Assembly: GCA_947095585.1 (NCBI GenBank)
Contig: OX352763.1
Span: forward strand, 111,331,908 to 111,395,907
Source of the DNA: Nephrocerus scutellatus
Taxonomy: Eukaryota; Arthropoda; Insecta; Diptera; Pipunculidae
Length of the DNA: 64,000 bases
Direction: 5' to 3'
The notes under the pieces are model-generated. The model was not told where the DNA came from and did not search any database. It saw only the letters and a program-made list of their open reading frames with translations. Shown here one piece after another: positions 55,190 to 64,000 of the stretch; position 1 is the stretch's first letter; the number at the start of each line of letters is the position of its first letter. The translations under genes were made by a program, and so were the position numbers.

Positions 55190-55460
55190 TCGTTTCTGTT
55201 CCCAACAATGTATCAGTGCTGTGGCAGCAGCCAAGTTGACACCACAGTAGGGTTCAGCTCCTATGAACGCGGATTCCGAGGCAGCCCTAGCTAGTTCATC
55301 TGCAGATTCGTTGCCTGCTTTTCCCTGATGGCCAGGGACCAAACCGAGTTTAACTTTGTTGCGTTTGGGAAGAAATTGCAGTGCATCGTAACAGTTTTCG
55401 ACTGTTATTCGGCGACAGCGCTTGAAGTGCTGCCTGGCTATTTGAAAAGATATACATTCT
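55190..55460 (-). mobile_element. LINE RNase H fragment (I-like)
   Basis: The minus strand gives YIFSNSQAALQALSPNN, then GFGLVPGHQGKAGNESADEL-type text split over two frames, then ARAASESAFIGAEPYCGVNL. The catalytic (D)SQAA and PGHQG..NE..D blocks identify RNase H. The last part is the same sequence as at 30840-30975. Confidence 0.78.
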
Positions 55461-57135
55461 AGCGCCTTTAATTACTCATCACCACGTAAGACTGAAAATC
55501 AGATCATTTGTTAATTTGTCAGGGATGAAGTGATACTGATATTGGATTAATATTATATATGCTTATCTATTGGGTTATAATGACTTAACCAGTCTTGAAG
55601 AATAGAAGAATAGAAGAAAGAAAGTGTACTGCAGGTTGTAGTATCTCCTTATATGGGTGCCTGTTCTCCAGTCTCCTAGCATTAGTGGTGATCATATTCT
55701 CTAATGAAAAAGAAAATTTTCATCTTTCGCGTATTAATTCTGGCGTAGGCGGACTCTCCGCATGTGCCATGTGGTAGCAAAATAACGAAAACTTTACAAA
55801 ATATATACGAACCCACCGTATTTGGGATTACACAAAATCTTATACATATTTCAAAGTTTGAAGTAATCTGTCGTTTAAACAAACCTGAATCCGGATTTTA
55901 AACAAAAATAATCGATTGATAAAATCAACTACATATGTACATACATTGAAAATGTTTAAGCTAGTAACTAGATAATAAAGTTCTTTATAGACTTGTTCCC
56001 CGGATAAGCAAGATTTATAAACAAGATTATAGATTTTGATAAAACACGTTACCACATTAAAAAAAATAAATTTTTGAAAACAGAAAAGTCCGATATTAAG
56101 GTAAATAATAATTTACACCAAAAATTCACATCATATATAGGAGAAAAAAGAAACAACACAAGAATTAAATCCAAACAATCCGTAGAATCTGTGTACCATG
56201 GTGTACTTGTGTACCTTCTATCTTCTTACCCTCTCCAATATTGTGACATCATCGTCAATTCCAATCTCATCTTGCCACCAATCGTCAAAACTTAGGCCAT
56301 TTAACATTTTATAACTTTCTAAAATCAGTTGGCGACAGTGGCACTACAGGAATATTTTCTCCTATTGCTTTTTATTTTCTAAATTCTTATACATTAATTT
56401 ATATTGAAAATACATAATTGAATGAAATAATGTACACACAAGTGGACTACGCCGACCGATCATCCAACCAACAAGCAACAACCGACTACACAGCTCGATC
56501 AATCAGCTCAGCATAACACCAACAGAAAAAAGACCCATGCTATGATCAATGACGCTACATGCAGTACAACTACAAGTATATAAACGCTACTTTAAATTCC
56601 CCCACAATAAAATAATTAGAAATACTTATTGAAAATGCTTAACTTGCATACCTCTTTGTGGCTGATTGAATTAATTTCTATTTGAAATCCAACCTAACTG
56701 AAGTTAAATGGACAATTGGGCGATTTTAAGAATAGAAAACACATAATTTTAGAACATATGGTTTTTGTTTATTATTTTCTGGTGCATTACATATATTATG
56801 TGTTTATATATTATGCCGGTACAGTAGGGTAAAATTACAAATCACCTGTTACCTGTTAGTGAAAGACGTGGATGCCCAACAGACGTTCCCAAAAAGGAAA
56901 AGCAAGTACATATACTAATGTACATAAATGAACTTTCATATGATTGGTGCCTGTGATTTTCACAAGCCAGTAAAACTTGCATAACAGTTGTAAGGTTTTG
57001 TTTAGTTGTCAACAAATTTGGCGTCTATAGAGTGGTTTTTAAAACGTTTTTATTAGCTCGCGTTCGTGTATGTTTGGCAGTGCGGGTGGAATATTGTAAT
57101 TGATTTTAAACTAATGGAGAACTTAGACTATAGCC
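55461..57135. other. Intergenic DNA, no gene recognised
   Basis: AT-rich. A stretch at 56430-56640 has GTATATAAACGC (TATA-like) and later CACAATAAAATAATT, and might be an old LTR, but no paired copy or primer site was found. Confidence 0.4.
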
Positions 57136-57353
57136 GTGCGAGAAAAAATTAGCGGGCCGACTATAGTAAAATTGAAGTTGTGGTTAGCCAGAAGGAAAGA
57201 GAAGGGATTGACACGCGAATGTTATAGTTATTTTATAGTAACTTAGGAAATGTTATCTATAACATTATGGTAACATTGAAAAATATACTACTTCTCTCGT
57301 CTGGCTAACTACAATTTCAATTTCACAGCCGTCCTGCTCATTTTTTCTCGCAC
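57136..57353. mobile_element. MITE with about 65-bp inverted repeats
   Basis: GTGCGAGAAAAAATTAGCGG ... AAATTGAAGTTGTGGTTAGC ... GAAAGAGAAG at the left pairs with the right arm (reverse strand GTGCGAGAAAAAATGAGCAG ... AAATTGAAATTGTAGTTAGC ... GAGAGAAG). Total 218 bp. GCC borders both ends and could be a 3-bp target duplication. No coding capacity. Confidence 0.85.
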
Positions 57354-57725
57354 GCCACAAATGTAAATCAAGCGTAACTTCCCATTGAGCTAGATACTTG
57401 AAAATTTAAACATAGCTCAGAACTGGATAAACGTTGACAAATCACAAAAAAAGACAAGAAATCGAAAAAAAAATATTAATTCAACGCGAGCTTGCAATTT
57501 GTTTCAGATCAAAGCTAACTACTACGTACATTACTTGTTTTTAACGTTTTATATTAAAAATGGATTTTTATTAGCTATATATTCCCAAGAATGAGTAGAA
57601 GGAAAATAATAATGATCGCGTAACTTTGGAATATTCCAAACACGACCATTTGTATTTTCTATTGAAGACGTAGATTTAATAATAAAAATATATATAAATT
57701 TATTTTAAATTAAAAAAAGCAAAAC

Positions 57726-58340
57726 ACGAAACTGAAGCGCATAGACATTTGAAATAAAGCATTAGTTTTATTCTAGTACAAAAAGAACATTTCGAATAAG
57801 TAAAAAACTGACAAAACTAGGAATAAAATCTATAGAAAATATAAAAAAAACATGTTGTGTCAAATTTGGAATGTTTGGAATATTCTGAATGAATTAAAAC
57901 TTGTGGGTGTATGAGTGTACACGTATATGAAGTAAAACTTCTTCAGGTTATATATCATTGTATTTTTACGAATGGTACGAACAAACCAAAAATAGTCCTA
58001 CATACCGAATTTCATACAAATCGCTTGAGAAATTACGAAATTGAAGCGCATCGACATTTGAAATAAAGCATTAGTTTTATTCTAGTACAAAAAGAACATT
58101 CCGAATAAGTAAAAAACTGACAAAACTAGGAATACAATATATAGAAAATATAAAAAAAACATGTTGTGTCAAATTTGGAATGTTTGGAATATTCTGAATG
58201 AATTTTGTGAAATTTGTGGGTGTATGAGTGTACACGTATATGAAATAAAACTTCTTTAGGGTATATGTCATTGTATTTTTACGAATGGTACGAACAAGGC
58301 AAAAATACCGAATTTCATACAAACCGCTTGAGAAATTACT
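57726..58340. repeat. 309-bp tandem duplication
   Basis: Two adjacent copies, offset 309 bp, share GAAGCGCAT.GACATTTGAA, TTAGTTTTATTCTAGTACAA, AAACATGTTGTGTCAAATTT, GTGTATGAGTGTACACGTAT and CGCTTGAGAAATTAC. Identity is about 95 percent by eye. No ORF is conserved. Confidence 0.9.
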
Positions 58341-58782
58341 TAGTTTCCATAATTCAAAAATGGTAATACAATAATGTGATGTCGGGGAAATCGTAGTTCC
58401 GAGATATCCGATAAATCCGATATTTTTTCTCTCTGATCTGATCTGTCAGATAACTTATATAAGACTTATTTTAGGCTCCAATATAAAAATTAACTGAAAC
58501 ATCGTGAAAATATATTTTTAAATTTCAGTATGTTATTTTAATCGTTCGGAGTAGTAATAGCACACCCTATTTACAATTTACAAACTCTATTGTGAATTTA
58601 TTTATTATCTATCGTGAATTTAATTGGTTAACAAAAGAAAAAGACAAGAAATAAAAACAAAGTCATAGTCAATAAGTCAATCAAAAGACTAGCAAAATAA
58701 GTGACTTATTTTTTATTATTTTAATTTATTTTTTATAGTAATTCTATTTAGAATATTTGAAATTTATCGGAAAACAAACCAA
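58341..58782. other. Upstream region of the HBS1/SKI7-like gene
   Basis: Begins with CCGAGATATCCGATAAATCC at 58397, shared with the GGGTCTG-family element. The rest is AT-rich leader/promoter sequence without assigned signals. Confidence 0.35.
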
Positions 58783-59667
58783 ATGAATTGCGGAAAAAGT
58801 GAAAAATTTGGAACCCAAGTACCCTGGGATAGTACAAAAAGTGTTATGGAATCGGATTCGCTACAGATGCAACCGATTCCAGACACAAATCAAGAAAAAA
58901 ATCATTTGTTATTAAACGCTATAAAAACTAAATTTGCAGCAAACACAAGTTGCACATCATTTAGTCCTTCAAAATTTACTATTCCAAGTCTAAAGTCATC
59001 GACAAGTAATGTAGTGGACAGCAATCTACTGAACCAAAAGACTATTGGAGAAGATTCAGTAGCACCCTCAAAACTCAATCAATTTATTTTGGAACAACTG
59101 AAAAATGGCAATACACAAAACACAGGATTTACAATACCAAAGCTAGCTAGTATAGATAAATTGTCGGATTCAAATTGTAGCTTAGGCTGTACAGAGCTGG
59201 AGGAGGAAACAGTTCGAACAATAAACAATGGATTTCAACAATTACAAGTAAATCAAGATCAGGAAACTCTTTCATCTGCGACAATTGATCTCACTGCTGC
59301 ACTTAATAGTTCGACAGATTCCTCCAAACCAACTGCTTCAAGTGTTCTAAAACGGAAAAACGCATATAGAAATATTGATTTTGATATACCATTTATTCAG
59401 TGTGATTTAAAAGAGACTGAAGATGTAATTCTAGCCAAAGCAGATGAATATTGTGAAACAGATGTGTCCTCATTTAACCATAAAGACTATATTGCGTCTC
59501 CATCAAAATTTGGCCGAATCACGTGCCTTAAATATAGATGTATACTTCAAATTCCATATGTGGATCACAGTTTTAAGCCAAAACATAAAATCACACAATT
59601 CCTTTTCGACACAAAATCACCAGACGACATTATTTTGGATAGGTTATTGCATAAGCGTCGGCATTAG
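58783..59667 (+). CDS. Uncharacterised protein with HBS1/SKI7-like C-terminal motif
   Basis: Encodes 294 residues in one open exon. The frame is open a little upstream without a better ATG. The protein is largely disordered and Ser/Asn/Thr-rich, with two similar motifs (SKFTIPSLKSS at about 66-76 and TGFTIPKLASI). A well-ordered tail reads RKNAYRNIDFDIPF, SPSKFGRITCLKYR and FLFDTKSPDDIILDRLLHKR. The F(D)T.SPDDI block resembles the linker after the N-terminal region of HBS1, and the short HBS1L/SKI7-type form that bridges exosome and SKI complex is intronless in this part. Without an alignment this stays an inference; no GTPase domain is present here. AATAAA lies at 59717. Confidence 0.72.
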   Translation: MNCGKSEKFGTQVPWDSTKSVMESDSLQMQPIPDTNQEKNHLLLNAIKTKFAANTSCTSFSPSKFTIPSLKSSTSNVVDSNLLNQKTIGEDSVAPSKLNQFILEQLKNGNTQNTGFTIPKLASIDKLSDSNCSLGCTELEEETVRTINNGFQQLQVNQDQETLSSATIDLTAALNSSTDSSKPTASSVLKRKNAYRNIDFDIPFIQCDLKETEDVILAKADEYCETDVSSFNHKDYIASPSKFGRITCLKYRCILQIPYVDHSFKPKHKITQFLFDTKSPDDIILDRLLHKRRH

Positions 59668-60944
59668 TGAAACATAGCTACATTTTATTGCCACAGGGAT
59701 AGGATTTAGCTTTCCAAATAAAATCACCAAGATTGATAACTTATCTGTTTCCTCGACATATTGTTTTTCCCCTTTAAAGAATTAAATCCATCCCATCCTA
59801 AATAAGAAAATTAAAACAATACCAACGGTTATAATTTATTTCAATGTTTTTTATGCATTTTTCGGAATTCCTATTTTGGAAAAAGCAAAAAAGAAAAACA
59901 TTTCATTTTATTCCAAAATTAATCAATACCAATAGAATATTCAAACTTAATCCTATTCCTATCTCAATAAAATTCAGCTATTTTGTTGAATTTTAACGCT
60001 GTAATATAAACAAAAAATATATTTTTTTAATATTTTATTTTTCAAATGATGTATTTTACTATAATATACTTATATTAACCATTAGAATAAGTCTAATAAA
60101 TCATTGTTATCGTTATTTTGCAATATCAAATTTATAAACTTGCATTCTAAATTAAAATATTGTTTTGGATTATATGTTATCATGATCAAAAAGTATTTTT
60201 ACTATGGTTAAGAATGGAAGGAATACAATGGTTCCGGTACTACCAGAAAGCTGTGTGTAGAATTACGGGTGAAATACGATAACTTTTGGTAAACCCATTC
60301 TAACTCGACTAAATTAGGTGTATTTAGCTGTTTCCATTATCAAGTTAATCAGTTTATATACATGGCCTTTTAGTGCAAGTAGTGCGGCCTGGCTATGTGA
60401 GATCATGTAAATTTCAGTTCTTCTATATATTCTTTTAATGCATTCCAAGATGCTACGAGATAACGCTGTGATGTTCCTTAACGAAACCCTAATGCGACAC
60501 TACGCTCAACTATAATTAGCAGTAGTAGGCTTATTCTTATGTCAAAACTAAACGAAAAGCTTAGCTAATTTCTCTCATTACTTAAGTTACCTATAGTGAA
60601 TTTAAGCAACCGCTGTCATCGCCATACACATTCAAAAAGCTTCTTATTTTCTTGTTTCCTAAAAAAATGGATTAAAATTATAAAATAAATTTAAATTCAA
60701 AAACTATACCAACCGATATATTCTAATACGAATTCCACAAAAACAATTTCACACAATTTCTCTCAGCTGTCAAACTTCCGCAGCGAATATCGCATTATTC
60801 TGACTCTGCTTACTCCCACGTAAGTTAACGAAGCTAAGTAAATTCTACTGAAGTTTATGAAATGCTTTTATATTAACTTGCCTGTGTCTTTTTGTCGGTT
60901 TATATGACAGTCTGTCACTCTTTTGTCATTAAAAATCTGTGAGT
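59668..60944. other. Intergenic DNA, no gene recognised
   Basis: AT-rich. A sequence TGCGGCCTGGCTATG near 60386 and neighbouring text resemble decayed RNase H of an I-like LINE on the minus strand (SQAAL.AL), but it is too weak to call. Confidence 0.4.
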
Positions 60945-61385
60945 TAGTGGTGGTGGGTCTTGAGGTGATGGGGCCTTCAGGTGGGTTTAGAGGGGGTTTT
61001 TTGAGGGTTTTTAGTGGGATGTTTATTGCCTTTATGTGTTTTTGAGTGCGTCTAGAGATGATGGTAAAGTGGTTACTTGAGGCGGTCTTTATGGTGGTAT
61101 TGGTGGTTATTTAAGGGGTTTGAAGAGAGTCTTTAGATTGTCTTTATGGGTTTTTGTAGAGGTTGGAGGAGAGATAACGTAGTCTTGAGGGAGTTCTGAG
61201 TGGATCTTCAGACGGTCTTAAGGAGATATTGAGGAGTTCTTGCGGGGGTTTGTCTCAATGGGGGTTTGAAATGGTCATAATTACGGGTTTTCCAGAAGTC
61301 TTAATGGAATCTTGAGTGGGGTTTAGGAAGGTTTGACAGGGTCTTGAGTCCTAATAGGGTGTTGTGAGGGTCTTAAGGGAATATT
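60945..61385. repeat. G/T-rich strand-asymmetric minisatellite
   Basis: For about 440 bp the plus strand has very few C residues and many G-runs. Degenerate units such as GGGTCTTGAGG, GGGGTTTTTTGAGGG, GGGTTTTTAGTGGG, GGGTCTTGAGTCC and GTGAGGGTCTTAAGGG recur every 15-25 bases. No ORF. Confidence 0.75.
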
Positions 61386-61682
61386 TACTGTTATTAATAT
61401 TTGGAATTTACTTTTATTAATATTTAAAGAAGAGAATTTATATGTTTCTATATTTGTGCCGCAAAGTAATAGTTTCTCATAAGAATAATATAAAGTAGCT
61501 GCGAGAAGACAGAAGTTATCGCGATCAGTTTTGTGTGGATAATTATTACATATGTATTACGGTCTTCGGAATGGTTTAAAAATAAAATTATATTTTTATT
61601 TTTACTATACTATTTTAGGGGGCGTGGTAAAGGTCGAAAATAGCATAAAACGCTATAATGCATATTTGCGGCATTGTTTTTT

Positions 61683-62105
61683 TTAAATTCTCTATATTAA
61701 CTTCGCGTGCCCGTGTGTTTCTGTCTGGCTGGCGAACCAAATCTTGTGATCAATTTTTAAGAAGTGGGTTTTATTCAAACTTTGCACATATGAGTAAATC
61801 CCATGATAACACTTTCTATTCAAATTTCAAATCTGCGGCTCCCATACAAATATTTTACAAAATTTAACCGATTTTTTTAAAATTTTATATGCATGTAAAT
61901 CACCGATGGACATAAAAATTTGGAAGTGATCGGTCCCGGGGTCTTGGGGCACCCATACAAATTTTATAAAAAATACCTGATTTTCTTCAAACTTTATACG
62001 CATGTGTATTTTCGATGGACAACACTTTTTGTAAAAATTTGTTAGCAACCGGGCCCTGGTATCTAGGAGAACATACATTTTAATTTTTATGGGCTGTTTT
62101 TTTAG
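61683..62105 (-). repeat. AACAACCCAT-family dispersed repeat, copy 8
   Basis: Starts AAATTCTCTATATTAACTTC, then GCGTGCCCGTGTG, GTCTGGCTGGCG and TCTTGTGATCAATTTTTAA. It carries two GCATGTGTATTTTCGATGGA/GCATGTAAATCACCGATGGA units, and ends AATTTTTATGGGCTGTTTTT. Complete copy. Confidence 0.85.
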
Positions 62106-62504
62106 TTATATGTTCAAAATCACAATATATAATTTTTCAATAATACGATATTTATTTTTTATTAATATTTTACATATTAATTTATTCAAATTAAAAAGAT
62201 GAATACAATCATCAATTAGTTCGCAAACTTTTTTATTTATTCTGGCAACTTTATGTACTAAATTTTATGACATTTCGTAAGGGACCCAAATCAATTGCAG
62301 TTTGTTGTCGTTTGTAGTTGAGACAGCAAGCCGCTGTCACTTTAAATGTTTTTTATATGGAAGTTTTTTCAAAATTAATAATAAAAACAGTAATGAAGTT
62401 TGGATTTTTTGTGAAAAAAGACGTATAAAATTATGCTATCGTTACATTTTAATAGAGAAAGAATTATTTTATTGTGCATATTAATATGAGTATCAAGCGG
62501 CAAG
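62106..62504. other. Upstream region of zinc-finger gene I
   Basis: Leader and promoter region. TATGACATTTCG is at 62267 and CGCTGTCACTTT at 62332. No decisive promoter element. Confidence 0.35.
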
Positions 62505-64000
62505 ATGAGCGCAATAGAACCGATTGTGGAAATTAAAACAGAATCTTCTGATTGTTTTGCTGCCACAAATAATGGCGAGCCGCGACATCATAAAGAAAAA
62601 ACTTCTTATGACAGTGTGGAAGATGTCGAGAGTGCAAGTGCCTACAAAAATATAGAGGAGGAGAATCACCTTCAAAGACACCGAGTATTTGGGGCTCGAT
62701 GTGGTGAAATTTTTGTTACAAAAAATGCTAGAAAGTGGACATTCATTTGCACGTTCTGTGATAAGATAACAACAGAAATTGAAGACTTTATCTTTCACAT
62801 AAAACAGGCACACATCCAATTGGCAACTGAGGAACTTGGTGGTGACCAGGAAACCGAAGATGAAGATGATGAGAATGAACATACAAATTACATTACTGCA
62901 GGCTATCATCACAATTTGGAAGTTTTTCCCTTTCCAATTAAAATAAAAAATGAAGTTCCTACGAATTTTACAAATTTGAATTATCCAAGTAACAAAGGAG
63001 CGTCAAACGAGGTGGGTTTAGCTGAGTGAATTTTGGAATATTTTGCTTCCAACTAATGTAGGTTTATTTTTATTTACTTTGAAATTCAATTGATTACATT
63101 ATGTGTTCTATTGTTTATTGATTACTTTCTCTCATTATCATATAATAATTAACTTACCAGAGTAAGGATTTATTTTTACTTCATCATCTCACTTAACAGA
63201 AATTTGTATTGATTTGTATTCTTGGCTTATACGATTTGTTCCATTTAAAGAAAAAGTACATTTTTGAAAGAAAATTGTAAATTTCATCTTAGCTTCTATC
63301 ACTAAGTGTTAAATATATATAATAGTAATCATTAAAATTTAGTAATGGACAACTTTTTCGCAGTTTCTCGACTACAACAGTTACTTGGACGTAAAAGTTC
63401 ACACGCACCCCGAATCGATATACAACAATGAATCCAATAATGATAAATACGATGGCGAAATTTCACCGAATGAAAAAAATTCCATTTGGAGAAATCCTTT
63501 TGCATTGCATGAGTCAAGTGAGGAAGACGACGACGACCACGATAACAGTAATGGCAATGAAGAATCTCAAATAAAATCAGAAAAACTTACATCAGATGAC
63601 GACCAGCATGATTATGACGGGGTAAGTGAAAATAATGAGGATCAGTTCGAAGAAATTCGCCCCGATGATGATTACTCTAAGCAGCACATAAACAAACTGC
63701 CGCCCGTTGCATCAGATGCTGCAACAATACAGCCATCATTAGCGACATCGCAAAGAAGAAGTCACAGAAGACGTAACATACGGTTACGACGTACGCAAAT
63801 ACGTGGGCCCGTCTATTGTGCCCTTTGCAATCGAACATTCCAATACTATTCGCTTTATAGAAATCACATGATCAAACATACAAATGAAACTCCATTCAAA
63901 TGTCCGCAATGTAGTAAAGGTTTTAAATCTAAACAAGCCATTAGATATCATATGAGCACACACCAGCGAGATAAGGCGTTCAAGTGTACAATTTGCGAGA
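62505..64000 (+). CDS. C2H2 zinc-finger gene I (cut by the window end)
   Basis: Exon 1 (62505-63011) ends AACGAG|GTGGGT. Exon 2 starts after CTTTTTCGCAG at 63364 and stays open, phase 0, to the window edge (intron 352 bp; 381 residues so far). The module is at 65-103 (RCGEIF, CTFC, HIKQAH), preceded by a 64-residue acidic extension that the other genes lack. Exon 2 codes an acidic Asp/Asn-rich linker (SSEEDDDDHDNSNGNEE), a basic patch (RRSHRRRNIRLRRTQ), then fingers CALCNRTFQYYSLYRNHMIK and CPQCSKGFKSKQAIRYH, with a third beginning at CTICE. A consensus GTAAGT occurs inside exon 2 at 63621 and could allow alternative splicing. Likely a nuclear DNA-binding factor. Confidence 0.88.

Noticed and set aside
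56290..56650. Possible LTR retrotransposon end (TTGGCGACAGTGGCAC, TATA-like and AATAAA sequences)
   Set aside because: No second LTR, no gag/pol remnants nearby and no target duplication seen, so the evidence is too thin.
62493..62912. 139-codon minus-strand ORF
   Set aside because: Shadow of gene I exon 1.

Overview
The window is nuclear DNA of a higher fly (Diptera, Brachycera). The evidence is AT-rich DNA, short introns (about 50-200 bp) with GT..AG ends, a dTRAF6-type TRAF gene, a Jwa/PRAF3 gene, many two-exon C2H2 zinc-finger genes, and abundant mariner, RTE, CR1/jockey-like and I-like elements. A tephritid-like fly fits best, but that is inference.

Layout. 0-18 kb is mostly a transposon graveyard: a LINE RT fragment containing a 102-bp tandem repeat; a mariner with a fold-back element and a tRNA-derived SINE nested inside it; a CR1/jockey-like LINE broken by two later LINE insertions with clear target-site duplications; and RTE fragments. 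One real gene lies here, a secreted group III phospholipase A2 (7.9-8.6 kb). At 18.5 kb is an intact Traf6 orthologue. From 20.3 to 51.4 kb lies a cluster of eight C2H2 zinc-finger genes (A-H below), with a ninth (I) entering the right edge. Genes A-G and I share one design: an atypical N-terminal Cys/His module beginning KC[GA]EI, an acidic linker cut by one phase-0 intron, then 6-8 C-terminal fingers. Most end in two fingers that hardly vary between paralogues. Gene H has the finger half, but I found no first exon. Between F and G is a two-exon Jwa (ARL6IP5/PRAF3-like) gene whose last exon I recovered by splicing. At 58.8 kb is an intronless protein whose tail resembles the linker of HBS1/SKI7-type proteins.

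The DNA between genes holds several dispersed repeat families: a 303-bp TGTCGAG fold-back, an AACAACCCAT/AATTCTCTATATTAACTT family, a GGGTCTG-TIR element that split the shared promoter of genes B and C, several MITEs, a cluster of ACATAAGTCCC palindromes, and strand-asymmetric minisatellites.

Working view: the zinc-finger genes are lineage-expanded regulators that arose by tandem duplication (E and F most recently), in a transposon-rich stretch, next to the immune-signalling gene Traf6 and the membrane-protein gene Jwa. Exon boundaries were inferred by eye from splice consensus and frame. Family names rest on motif recognition without database searches.
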